Shown piece by piece: positions 14,436 through 25,184 of a stretch of DNA of 64,000 bases. Position 1 is the first letter of the stretch, and each line of letters begins with the position of its first letter. Position numbers and translations under genes: made by a program. The stretch comes from Fistularia commersonii. Taxonomy: Eukaryota; Chordata; Actinopteri; Syngnathiformes; Fistulariidae. The stretch covers positions 11,160,679-11,224,678 of the forward strand of contig JBBMNZ010000002.1 in NCBI GenBank assembly GCA_037954325.1. Reading direction: 5' to 3'. Under the pieces are notes generated by a model that was given only the letters and a program-made list of their open reading frames with translations, searched no databases and was not told where the DNA came from.

Positions 14436-14522
14436 AATACATTTTTTTTACATCACAGTTATTTGGTTGACGCTTTTAACCAAAGCGACTTACAAAAGTG
14501 CAATTCAGACAAAAAGTGCAAA
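14436..14522. repeat. About 87-nt insertion inside RTE copy 1
   Basis: When copy 1 is aligned by eye with the copy at 21530-23982, the flanks match (CAGTTCTC before, TCAGTCCTCTCAGTG after). The sequence between has no counterpart in the other copy. The insert contains TTTGGTTGACGCTTTTAACC and AAAGCGACTTACA, a motif I recognise as recurrent in teleost repeats, though I cannot name the family. An adjacent deletion in copy 1 makes the exact borders uncertain. Confidence 0.5.
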
Positions 14523-14898
14523 TCAGTCCTCTCAGTGTCCCACTCCTTTGCTTACTGTTTTCTCTGTATACTGTTTACTCCTGAACTTCCTCATTCCACC
14601 ACCAAGTCTCCCTATCTCTACACCAAGTACTCTCCTGCCTTTCTCCCTGATAACATCAATCATCTGGAAGCTCTCCCTGACTACCCAGAGCCTTTCTCAA
14701 CTCCTTCCTGAAAACCATACAACACCCCTCCCTTTTCAGCTTCCTCCACTTTGTCCTCTGCTCTGGCTTTGTCCTCTTGAACTTCCTTGTCAACAGAGTC
14801 ATCCTACAAACCACCATCCTACGTTGGTTGGCTACACCCTCATCTACAACTACTTTGCAGTCACTGGTCTACCTGAAAGAGATCCTATGTTCCTGTCT

Positions 14899-15123
14899 TT
14901 ACCGGAGAAAAGTGTTCACTGCAGCCATTTCCATCCCGTATACCAAACAGAACTTCTCCTCAAACTCACATCCCACCTGCGGGGCATAGCCACAAACAAC
15001 ACTGAGCATCACACCTACAATTTCCACTTTCAGACTCATAAGTCTATCTGACATTCTTTTCACCTCCAGAGCATTCCTAACAAACCACTCCTTCAAGATA
15101 ACTCCTCTTCCTGTCAGTACCAT
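14899..15123 (-). pseudogene. RTE endonuclease remnant
   Basis: A 74-codon frame includes VVCGYAPQVGCEFEEKF, matching the apurinic-type endonuclease region of the second RTE copy, and then jumps to MEMAAVNTF. In the other copy these two blocks are separated by some 70 residues that include the GADFNGHVG motif. This copy has therefore lost the centre of its endonuclease through more than one deletion. Confidence 0.82.
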
Positions 15124-15601
15124 TATAGTACAACTTAAAGCCTGCTCCTAAGCTTCTAGCCTTACTATCTTTCAACCTGGTCTCCTGGACACACAATATA
15201 TCCACCTTCAACGAACTCTCTACCTTTTCCTTTCATAGTCCCAATATTCAAAATTCCTACTCTCAGTTCCAGACTCTTGCCTTTCCTTTTTTCTCTCTGT
15301 TTCTGAGCAAGCCTACCTCCTCTCCTTCTTTGACCTACAGTAGCCCAGTTTCCATTGGTACCCTGTAGTTCATTGGTACGAATGGTGGTTATTGTTAACC
15401 CGGGCCTTGACCGGTCCGCTATGATCTAGTTATTTTGTTTAATTCGCATGTTTGGTTTTGGCAAAAGTTTTACACCAGATGCCCCTCCTGACACAACCCT
15501 CTGCATTTATCCAGGCTTGGGAGACACTGGCCTGTATCTCCCTGAGGCTGGCTCAGGGAGAAACCGGCCCATGCCGCCCTGAGGCTTCATTATCCACATT
15601 T

Positions 15602-18600
15602 TCTTTTCTTATTGAAGCAAAATCAAACTAGACAAGAACAAGGATTAAAGAAATAAGAAAATAAAAAAAGAAGATATATGAATTTTTTGGTGGAAAGAAT
15701 CTATAAAGCTCAGGTACAGGAAAATTTCATTCATGTAATAAACGACTTCATCATGAATAGCTAAGGTGGTTGTGACATTGATATACAACATAAGCATTCA
15801 AAGCTTATTTTATTTTAAATAAATTGCTGAAATATTTTTTTCTTTCATAAACTCTTACAGTTCTAATATGAGTTGTGATTCTTTGTTGATGCACACCTTT
15901 GGAGAATGAGATCTCCCTGTTCATTCATCTTATACTAGGCCATCGATATGCCACTCAATTTTCAAGTCATTAACTTTAGTGAAGGTTTTATTTACTGTGT
16001 AATTTGTCTGTGTGTTCATAACAATACGCTTAAAATTTCCATTTTTAAAAAAGGCACAAATGTTGTGGAATATAAGCCAACACCAAAGCAATTAATTTGC
16101 TTGGTTTTAGGCTGATAATGGCTTGTGACTTGAGTATATATTTTTAAGTTGAATGAGTCTGGTCTTGCCTTGAAGCCACAGCAGCAAATTGGTTTCTGTA
16201 ATACAAAGAACTTTTTGAAATCAGTTTTGAATGATATTATATGACCTGATAAAGAACACTCAACCTGAAAACCTCCTGATTCATTTTTTCACTTAAATCG
16301 TACATTTTTTCAATGGGGACGGATAACACAATTGGGTTCTTTACTGTGAGGTAGGTTGGCCTTCTCTTGCACAGTAACATTGGTAATTATTTGTATTTAA
16401 AGCCCTCAATGATAGACAAACTTCTTATACCATATTTTTGTCAGAATGGAATCTAAATGTCTTTTCCAACACTCTCAGGCTTGTATTGAGCTTGGAAAAT
16501 GAGTTTTGTTTTATGCCTATCACAGTTGGAGTGTCCTTCAGCCCAAGCATGTGTAATCATGTGGTTTTTGGGACGTATACGTAACATAATGCTATTTTTG
16601 CCATCGATTGGTTGTTAATTTGTCATGGCCTTGATTATTATGTACACTAATCAGGTCTATAAATGGAGAAATCCTATCAAATTAACAATTAAAATGAAGA
16701 TGATTAAGTTTTTTTTTATTAATTTATGTTTTGACATATAATTGATTGAATATTTCAAGGATGGATGCTGTGAATAAAAATTGGAGGCTGGCTGAACAAC
16801 TCTACCCAGTTTATGAAGACGTTCTGATGTAAACCAAAAGTACTTAAACTTGTTATATAACAACCGCTACCTTTGGAAATGAAATGTATGTACCCTTGCT
16901 AAAACCATTAGATGAAAGATATTTTGAGCTACATTTTCCATGATCATGATCCGTAACTCAGGTCATTTTATCGCAGACTATTCAACAGAAAACAGCCCAT
17001 ACACTAAACAGAACATACATACCAGATCGGTTTCATAGCTGTGGCTTTTTTAAGTCCAAGTATGCGAATGTCAGCCATTTGTTGTCTTTGGCGGACACCT
17101 TCACACCTGCCAATAAACTGCTTTCCCACTTCCTCAAGCCCTCAAGAAAGAAACATTTTTACTAGCACCTCACAGTGAAAGGAGGCAAAATATCAGCATG
17201 AAAAGAAAGCTTGGAAATTCTGTCACATTATTATTTCGATAATAAACTGCTACTCTGCACACAAATGTATGTAACAGAATGGGTATTTGAATGTGACTGA
17301 ACAACAGATTACTAGAAAAGTGAAAGTAATATGATACAGTACTTGTTACAGGTCTTGTAGGAAATAAGATAACAATCTTGATGGAGATATTCGAAGCCAT
17401 TTCTGTTTTTTATGGTTTTATTTAATATTCCCAGAAGTAACTGCTTTGGTTCATAAAAGTTGAGCACAGTACTTTATCTCACTAACTATGCTTATTAGAC
17501 AGAGCTAAGCTATTTCATTATTACTGGAGGGGATCTTTTGGAGTGCTCTTTTTGTTGTAGATTTTGTTTTGTTTTGTTTTGTTTTGTTTTGTTTTGTTTT
17601 GTTTTGTTTTGAGGTACAGGGCAGCAAGTTTTTGATACATTACACATTTATATTGTAGAACCTTTTAATTAGTCAAACCAAATTTATTGTTTTCCATTGT
17701 CAGTTTGGAGCGTCCTTTAAGGGGCCCTTCTTTCTTTTAATTGGCCAAAGCTCTGGCTCAGTAGCATGTGAATTCAAAGATGTTGCAGCACTGCAAACCT
17801 GCATAAGCACACACTGGTAATGCTGTATAATACCTACTGTAGATTTAGAGCAGAATTCAAGCACTCTGTGGAGCCAGGAGAACGGCCTCTCTTCCCTTAC
17901 CTGCTGCAGTGATAATCAATCACTCTGCCAGACTGAAAGATAAGGGAAAAAAAAATCTGCTATTTTAAATCCACAAAGATTTAGCCATAGCTTCTTTACA
18001 AAATGCTCTTTACATCAAAGGAAGGTCATGTAGATCACCAGCATGTGTTTGATCATTTCCTGCCTTGAAATCAATATCTTAGAAAGTCCCACAGTAGCCC
18101 TTGAAAGAGTTAAGTAATTCAGCTTGACAACATGGTGACCCCGATTCCTCCCTACAAGAGATTATTTTATCACGATCATCATAATACCTACAATAGAAGT
18201 CCATATCCTTGAAATTACAAAAAAAAATGTGAAATAGATGAAGGTTGCTTCCGTTGAAGCCTGATTACACATATAGGTGCTTCAATGTAAGAATGTGAAC
18301 TACAATTGCCTCACAGTAACCTTAAAAGCCCCACATGTAAAAAAAAATTCAATTGTCTACATCACACAGTTGGACGGTTGGCCTGCGATAGTGGCATATT
18401 GGGATTCCTGTTTATGGACTCCAAAGAATATAAGGAAAGGATTACAGAGCAAATTGGTAACTGGCTGTACTTTGCTAAGAAAAAATATGTATGTTTTTGT
18501 AGTATAGCCTCACACACCATTCTTCTTCCAAAATTGTTTTTGATAAAGCTCAGGCATCCATGTGTGAGAAACATAAGGCCAGCTGTATCCATTATGTCAT

Positions 18601-19296
18601 GGAAGGGGAACATACCATAACTGTGCCTTGAAGCTGCTGAATATTCCATTATTCAAATGTTTTACATCTTTAAAGAGAAGACTGCACTGGATGACAGTCA
18701 TTTACACATACTTGCATGGTTTCACTCTTCCTCAGTTGATTACCATGCAATAAACCCTGTCAGCCAATTATATTTAGAGTATCTAATCAGCCTCCCATCT
18801 CCAGAACAAACACCTACTGGCACTTTCTATGATTGTGCTCCTACCAGTAACAGCATCACAAATAAAACAAAAAAAAACTGACAATGAACTCACATTTTAC
18901 TTTTGCTGTTGCTATTTTCTTTTGCTGAAAAATATTAATGCATCCATGTAATATTTATTAATGCATTAGATTCCCTATAAAGTGATGTGCTGTCTTTGCT
19001 TTCATGCTAATTTCTCATCTCCTCAACCCTCAAAATGCATTGTACTTCATGCCAGTCCGCCATAGTGCTAAAAATTTCTGACATTGCCTAAACACATTTG
19101 AATAGAGATGTTGGAGATGTGATTAGCTGATCGCGGGAACTGTATTAAATTTATGCCGAACAGCAGCTCTTCCAGTAGGTTTACTGTCTTTTTTAATGCA
19201 CACAAAGATATGGTATTGTTCTCGATCATTTTATCTGTGTTATTGTTTTTGTATGTTTTATACCCATTTTAAGTCTTCGTTCTTACGTCATGTACC
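15602..19296. other. Intronic sequence, no gene recognised
   Basis: AT-rich sequence between the first RTE copy and the short RTE fragment. No frame resembles a known protein. The only structured element seen is the (TTTTG)n repeat at 17562. Confidence 0.6.
17562..17611. repeat. (TTTTG)10 pentanucleotide repeat
   Basis: Ten uninterrupted TTTTG units, 50 bp. No element with a matching tail is visible next to it. Confidence 0.95.
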
Positions 19297-19409
19297 TTTT
19301 TCTTTTCCTTTCGGCTGCTGCCTTCAGGGGTCGCCAAAGCAAACCATACGCCTTCATCTAACCCTATTTTCTACATCCTCCTCTGACATACAAACTAATT
19401 TTATGTCCA
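19297..19409 (-). mobile_element. RTE LINE 3' end fragment
   Basis: The + strand reads TTTCGGCTGCTGCCTTCAGG then GGTCGCCAAAGC, and continues into CTTCATCTAACCCTAT. This is the same 3'-terminal sequence as the RTE copies at 12895 and 21530. Only about 110 bp remain, so it is a strongly 5'-truncated insertion in the same orientation. No convincing target-site duplication was found. Confidence 0.82.
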
Positions 19410-19412
19410 CAT

Positions 19413-21510
19413 TCTTCAGTCATGGAAAGATCTGCTTCAACTTCACAGTTATTGCTATCAAATTGAAAACTAGCATTTTGATTATAAAAAAAATGTCAGT
19501 AACATGACAGTTTCATCCTTTGTATTTATATTCATCTTTTTAATATTTTGTAATATCTAAAGCCTCCCGAGATATTCTTCATTGTCACAGAAAAATCCCG
19601 ATAAAATATCAAACTGTTCAGATTTCTCTGCTCTGCAATGCAAGATGTGTCAATTCAAGAATGAATTATTAATGAAGATTAGTTAACTGATGGTGTTTGA
19701 AAGCCGAGTAGGTGTCAATAACCTTGTCCTGATATGTATCAGTTATGTATCAGTTCTAATGCTGAGTAAAGAGGAGCAAAGTTATAAAACTTTGATATTT
19801 CTTCCTGACCATTATGTGATCATTCTGCTTTGGCTTAGCTGAAACAAAATAAGCAATGAACAATAGCTTGGGCATATAAAAGCGAATGTATAGCAGTTCA
19901 CTTTCTAATGCATGTTTCTCCTGACCTCATGACAGCTGACACCAGCCAGGAAAAAAAAACCTCCACATTTGAGGAAAGCCTGCAGAGGAGTGAAAACACA
20001 GCCCACACACACACACACACACACCCACACTCATCTACATGAGAACACAGTCTATACTTGAGTGGGTTGCATGGCTGAAGTGCAGTTAATAAGCAGCCAT
20101 GGGGCAAAGGCATGGTTTGACTGCCAGTAGTTCTAGTTTATCCCTTTTCCTGGAGAAATGTTTGTTTGATAATTATAGGTCACTGGTGCCTCCCCTTGTC
20201 TTTTCCTTGGCCCTGATAGGGAAAATCTTATTCAATTACTTTCATAAACAGGGTAGGTTAAAATACCATTATGCAATTTGTACTTTGGGGAGCTCTGATT
20301 GGATTCCCATTTGTCTGGCAGCTATTGTATTGTCCTCAAACTGGAGAGGCATTGCTGGATCACACTGCATATTGTCTCCCAGTAAGCCCTCTCAAACATC
20401 AAACGCAGAAAGGGCTGACATGCCCCAGAAAGAGGAAAGTGAATGTGCCAAAGCACACAGACACACATGCAATGACTACTTCAAATCGTGTATGCACAAT
20501 ATATATCATAAATGAGACAAATTTGGTATCTTGCTTCCCTCCACGCTTACCTGCAGATTTTGTCAGAATACCCCCCTACACACAGGTTTTTGTCATTGGA
20601 CCCAAAGAGTTTGCCCTAATTGCATATGAATTGTTTCTACTAGGCATGTGTAATAAAGTTTTAAAGCTATAAGTTGCCAGTACAGAGAAGATTCAGGTTT
20701 TTTTGTATCTGGTTACACAAATTCACTTCCCTCACTGAAAGCTGAGTTCCGCTTCTTTTTAGCCCGAAGAGGTGTAAGCTTATTACAAAGAGAAAAAAAT
20801 AAAAAATGTACTAGATTTGTCAACCTGTGCACAGGTTAAACCTTAACTGAAGCTAGAGATCAGAAGAGGAAAAACAGCACCTTACATCTTTTTGTGTCAG
20901 ATGTCTTAACTCTGCAACCTGACACTTAAATACTGTCTTGTGGTGGTCAATTCAGACATTGGAAAGGTTTCAAAAAAATGAAGTTAATTCATAGTAGCTA
21001 AACTGAATAAACTAATTCATTCAGAGGAGCACTGAAAGATACTGGCAAGGAGACATTGATATATTTGGTACACAACCTTTTGAAGATAGGTTGAAATACT
21101 TTAGGGTCAGATGTCAAAATGACATCCTGATTAATACTTCTTTACCACCAACTGCGGGGCTTCCCTCAAAGGAAAAGAAAAATGAAAATGGAGAAATTAT
21201 CTGTGTATAGAGAGAGGTATTTAGATCCATAAAAAATCATTAGTTTTTTCCTTGGCAAATGCGATGAATAATGACCGTGTCAAGAGATACAATAAAATGA
21301 CCCTGAATACCCCGTTATACCTCCATGCTGCTCATTTTGGTGTCCTAAGCAAAGACGTGAAGTTGCCTTGAAATACTTGTAATTTCAACAATGTCCCATC
21401 CACTGAGGCTTTTTAGCTCAAGTTCCTTACATTTTGACTGGTATGACATTGCATATATGGGCTTTTGAAGTGAGTATTTACAAGGCAGGTTATATATTTA
21501 GCATTTTGAT
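19413..21510. other. Intronic sequence, no gene recognised
   Basis: Apart from a short CA run at 20004-20024 and a 16-bp palindrome at 20822-20837, I see no structured feature. The overlapping + strand frames at 20099-20672 resemble no known protein. Confidence 0.6.
20004..20024. repeat. (CA)n microsatellite, short
   Basis: About ten CA units interrupted at the end by CCCACAC. Confidence 0.9.
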
Positions 21511-21829
21511 TTATTAAACCAGTTCAACTTCTTCTCCTTTCGGCTTTTCCCTTCTGGGGTTCCCACAGCGAATCAACTTTCGCCATCTACCCCTAACCCT
21601 GTTCACAAATGCTGACTTCTGCTCTCGGTCTAGTTTCCACTACTCTTTCCCATAACTTCATTGTATGGCTCATCAACTTTATCCCTCTATAGTTGCTGCA
21701 ATTCTGCATATCCCCCTAATTCTTAAAAATTGGCACCATCACACGTCTTCTCCATTCTTCACATCTTCTCACTCTCTCAGATCATGTTGAATTATCTAGT
21801 CAGAAACTCTACCACTGCCTCTCCTAAAC

Positions 21830-22244
21830 CAGGGGTCGGCAACCTTTGACACCCAAAGAGCCATTTGGACCCGGTTTCCACGGCAAAGAAAAACACTGGG
21901 AGCCGCAGTTACTTTTTGACGTCTTAAATAAAGGTACCGCTGTATGTATTGCATTTTCAAATTTACCTACTTGTGGTTGAAAATCTCGACAAATTGACGG
22001 CGTCTTGGCGGGTATACCGGTTTTCGGGAGTGTGACGTATATTTTATAAATATAATTTTTTTTTAATATTTCAAGATCACAACAATCTTCCAATTTAGAA
22101 CTAAAATATAAAAAAAAGAACTAACACAAATAAAATACACTTCAATTAAATACTCATAATTTATTTTCCCAAGCCACTCAGAGCCATAGTGTAAGGATGA
22201 AAGAGCCGCATACGGCTCTGGAGCCGCGGGTTGCCGACCCCTGT
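21830..22244. mobile_element. Non-autonomous hAT transposon, 415 bp
   Basis: The terminal inverted repeats are CAGGGGTCGGCAACC at the left and its exact complement GGTTGCCGACCCCTG at the right. The 8-bp target-site duplication TCCTAAAC (21822-21829 and 22245-22252) is perfect, and 8 bp is diagnostic for the hAT superfamily. The interior has no transposase; an 89-codon - strand frame inside it is not recognisable as one. Subterminal AGAGCC and GGCTCT repeats are visible. It inserted into the RTE copy, so it is the younger of the two. Confidence 0.95.
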
Positions 22245-22657
22245 CCTAAACACTTCCATACCTCCACAGGTAAATCATCAGGACCTACTTCCTTTCCACA
22301 CTTCATCCTCTTCAATGTCTACCTCACTTCACTTTTACTAATCTCTGCTAATTTGTGGTCTATAATTCTGTGGTCTTCTTCTACCCTTGCCTCTTTCATT
22401 TTCCACGTTTATCAGCTCGTCAAAGTGCCCTTTCTATCTTCCCATTACTCCTCTAGCATCTTTAAATACATTTCCCTCTCTATCCTTAATCACTTGGACC
22501 TGTTGTACATCCTTTCCATCTTTATCTCTGCATTTCGCCAACCTGCATAGATCATTCTCTCCCTCTTTACTGTCCAACCGAGTGTACAAGTATCGTACAC
22601 CTTTTGTTTTGCCTTTTCTACCTCTATCTTTACCCTACGTTGTATTTCCCTTTACTC

Positions 22658-22858
22658 CTATCTGTTCTCTTCAGTCCTCTCAGTGTCCCACTTCTTCTTT
22701 GTTAACCACTTTCTCCGTACATACTCCTGCACTTCCTCATTCCACCACCAAGTCTCCTTATCTACTTTCCTTCTAGATAACACCAAGTACTCTCCTACCT
22801 GTCTCCCTGACAACACGAGCGGTAGTTGTCCAATCATGTGGAAGCTCTCCCTGACCAT
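22658..22858 (-). pseudogene. RTE polyprotein linker remnant
   Basis: A 66-codon frame includes KETWWWNEEVQEYVRRKWL followed by TKKKWDTERTEENR. This tryptophan-rich block lies between endonuclease and reverse transcriptase in RTE-clade polyproteins. It is out of frame with the endonuclease remnant at 22871-23458, so the coding sequence is broken between them. Confidence 0.78.
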
Positions 22859-22870
22859 CCAGAGCCTTTC

Positions 22871-23458
22871 TCAACTCCTCACCCCTCCCTTTTTCAGCTT
22901 CCATCGCTTAGTCCTCTGCTCTGCCTTTGTCCTCTTGATCTTTCTTATCACTAGAGTCATCCTACAAACCATCACCCAATGCTGTCTAGCTATGCTCTCA
23001 CCTACAACTACTTTGCAATCATTGATCTCTTTCATGTTACCTCGTCTATACAAGATGTAGTCTATCTGTGTGCTGCTACCTCTGCTCTTATAAGTTACCC
23101 TATGTTCCTGTCTTTTCTGGAAAAAAGTCTTCACTACAGCCATTTCCATTCTTTTTGCAAAGTTAACCACCAGCTGTCCCTCTGCATTCCTATCCTGTAT
23201 ACCAAATCTGACGATCACTTCTTCATCCCCTATATTGCCTGCACCAACATGCCCATTGAAGTCTGCACCAATTACCAGTACATCTCTCTCATCTCTGGGG
23301 ATATCATGCATCACGTCATCAAGCTCATTCCAGAACTTCTCCTCAAACTCACATCCCGCCTGTGGCGCATAGCCACCAACAACATTGAGCATCCCACCTT
23401 CAGTGTCCCGTTTCAGACTCGTTACCTCCAGAACATTCCTATCAAACTCCTCCCTCAA
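22871..23458 (-). pseudogene. RTE endonuclease domain remnant
   Basis: The longest LINE frame in the window (195 codons). It shows GGYAPQAGCEFEEKFW, then DVLVIGADFNGHVG, in which the Asp-x-Asn pair is a conserved active-site element of APE-type endonucleases. STQIDYILYRRG follows, the position of the conserved (S/T)xxIDY motif. This domain nicks target DNA so that the LINE can prime reverse transcription. Here it is only a fragment: the N-terminal endonuclease motif is in a different frame (23563-23799), and the reverse transcriptase downstream is deleted or broken. Confidence 0.88.
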
Positions 23459-23562
23459 GATACTGTAACTCTTTCTCCATTTCTCTTCTTTTCAGTACCA
23501 TGATAGCATAACTTAAAGCCTGCTCCTAAGCTTCTGGCCTTAATACCTTTCCACCTGGTCTC

Positions 23563-23799
23563 CTAGACACACAGAGTATCAACTTTCCCTCTGTTCATCA
23601 CGTTGACCAACTCTCTACTTTTTCCTTTCATAGTCCCAATATTCAAAGTCCCTAATCTCAGTCCTAGACTCTTGCCTTTCCTCTTCTCTCTCTTCTTCCG
23701 AACACGCCTTCCTCCTATCCTTCTTTGACCTACAGTAGTCCAGTTTCCTGTAGGTAATCGTTGCCAATGGCGGGTGTTGTTAACCCGGGCCTCAACCAA
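23563..23799 (-). pseudogene. RTE endonuclease N-terminal remnant
   Basis: A 78-codon frame with LRLGTLNIGTMKGKSRELV, the first conserved block of RTE endonucleases (LxxGTxNIGTM), preceded by a Lys/Arg-rich stretch. The rest of the domain continues in another frame from 23458, so a frameshift or stop lies between about 23460 and 23560. Confidence 0.82.
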
Positions 23800-24017
23800 T
23801 CTGGTATGTGATTATTAGGTTTGATTCGCATGTTTGGTTTTGGCAAAAGTTTTACGCCCCACGTCCTTCCTGTCATAACCCTTTGCATTTATCCAGGCTT
23901 TGGACCGTGTCATGGAGACACTGGCCCTTCCCTCCCGAGGCTGGCCCAGGGAGACATCAGCCCGTGCTGCCCTGAGGCTGCATTATTAAAGCAGTTCAAC
24001 TAGTTGCAGAAAACATA

Positions 24018-25182
24018 CACTATATGGCCAAAAGCTCACCCATCCAAATAAACAAAATCAGATGTTCCAATCACTTCCATGGCCGCAGGTGTATAAAATC
24101 AAGCACTTAGGCATGCAGGCTGTTTTTAACATTTGTGAAAGAACGGGTCGCTCTCAGGAGCTTTGTGAATTCCAGTGTGAAACTGTGATAGGATGCCACC
24201 TGTGCAATAAATCTAGTTGTGAAATTTCCTCGCTCCTAAATATTCCACAGTCAACTGTCAGCTGTATTATAAGAACAAGGACTCAGCCACACAGTGATAG
24301 GCCACGTAAACTGACGGAGCAGGGTCAGTGGATGCTGAGGCGCATTGAGCCAAGAGGTCACCAATTTTCTGCAGAGTCAATAGTTACAGACCTCCAAATT
24401 TCATGTGGCTTTCACTTTAGCTCAAGAACAGTGTGCAGAGAGCTACTAGAATGGGTTTCCATGGCCGAGCAGCTGCATCGAAGCCACACATCACCAAGTG
24501 CGATGCAAAGCGTCGGATGCAGTGGTGTAAAGCACAACACTCTAGAGCAGTGGACATGCTCTGGAGTGACAAATTGTGCTTCTCTATCTGGCAAACTGAT
24601 GGACGAGTCTGGTTTGGTGGTTGCCAGGAGAACGGTACTTGTCTGACTACATTTTGCCAAGTGTGAAGTTTGATGGAGGTGGGATTATGGTGCAAGGTTG
24701 TTTTTCAGGGGCTTGGCCCCTTAGATACAGTGAAAAGAACTCTTGAAAGCTTCAGCATACCTAGACCTTTTGGACAATTCCATGATCCCAACTTTGCAGG
24801 AACAGTTTGGAGCTTGCCCTTCCTTTTCCAGCATGACTGTGCACCAGTGCACAAAACAAGGTCCATAAAGGCATGGATGAGGGAGTCTGGTGTGGATGAA
24901 CTTGACTGGCCTGAACAGAGTCCTGACTTCAACCCGATAGAACACCTTTGGGATGAATTAGAGTGGAGTCTGAGAGCCAGGCCTTCTCATCCAACATCTG
25001 GAAGAATGGTCAAAAATTCCCATAAACACACTCTTTGAACCATGTGGAGAGCCTTCCCAGAAGAGTTGAAGCTGCAAAGGGCAGACCGACATCATATTGA
25101 ACCCTATGGATTAGGAATGGGATGTCACTTAAGTTCATAGGCGAGTCAAGGCTGGTAAGAGAATACTTTTGGCCATGTAGTG
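24018..25182 (+). mobile_element. Tc1-like DNA transposon, degenerate
   Basis: The ends are CACTATATGGCCAAAAG at the left and CTTTTGGCCATGTAGTG at the right, inverted repeats with one mismatch. TA dinucleotides lie outside both ends (24016-24017 and 25183-25184), as expected for Tc1/mariner target sites. The interior encodes a broken transposase in the same orientation. It begins only 16 bp after the target duplication of RTE copy 2, so three element types lie in about 3.7 kb. Confidence 0.93.
24062..25038 (+). pseudogene. Tc1-family transposase pseudogene
   Basis: The N-terminal frame (24062-24646) contains a helix-turn-helix region around SSLLNIPQSTVSCII and an RPRKLTEQGQWMLRRI linker (normally GRPRK; here DRPRK). 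The frame then shifts: WSDKLCFSIWQTDGRVW, with the first catalytic Asp, is read in the frame of 24433-24666. From 24670 the reading continues with FQHDCAPVH and SPDFNPIEHLWDEL. Exactly 34 residues lie between the second Asp and the Glu, so this is a DD34E Tc1 transposase with all three acidic catalytic residues kept. At least one frameshift and a stop around 24646-24666 make it inactive. Confidence 0.92.
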
Positions 25183-25184
25183 TA

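Larger units (their letters stand above)
12895..15590 (-). mobile_element. RTE-clade LINE, copy 1, internally deleted
   Basis: The direct repeat TATCCACATTT flanks the element (12884-12894 and 15591-15601) and is read as its target-site duplication. On the - strand the 5' end lies near 15590. Endonuclease and reverse-transcriptase remnants follow. The 3' end near 12900 carries the GCTGTGGCGACCCCTGAGG-like tail and a GAAGAAGAGG run, as commonly seen in fish RTE (BovB/Expander-like) elements. It shares both ends and long stretches with the copy at 21530-23982. Stops, frameshifts and several internal deletions make it inactive. It lies antisense to macrod2. Confidence 0.88.
21530..23982 (-). mobile_element. 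RTE-clade LINE, copy 2, interrupted by a hAT element
   Basis: It is flanked by a 19-bp direct repeat: TTATTAAACCAGTTCAACT at 21511-21529 and the same with one change at 23983-24001. The - strand runs from a 5' end shared with copy 1 through endonuclease and linker remnants to the GTGGGAACCCCAGAAGGG-like 3' end near 21550. The reverse-transcriptase core and C-terminal region present in copy 1 are missing: CCCCTAACCCTGTTCACA joins straight to the AATGCTGACTTCTGC block. A 415-bp hAT element sits at 21830-22244. The copy is inactive and antisense to macrod2. Confidence 0.9.

Noticed and set aside
13280..15051. Several + strand open frames of 130-240 codons
   Set aside because: They are antisense shadows of the RTE LINE; its real coding strand is the - strand. 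The Ser/Pro/Leu-rich translations match nothing.
20822..20837. 16-bp palindrome AACCTGTGCACAGGTT
   Set aside because: Perfect but short, and without loop or context. Expected by chance in a window of this size at low frequency, and no function can be tied to it.
22197..23503. + strand open frames up to 174 codons
   Set aside because: Antisense shadows of the second RTE copy and its nested hAT element.
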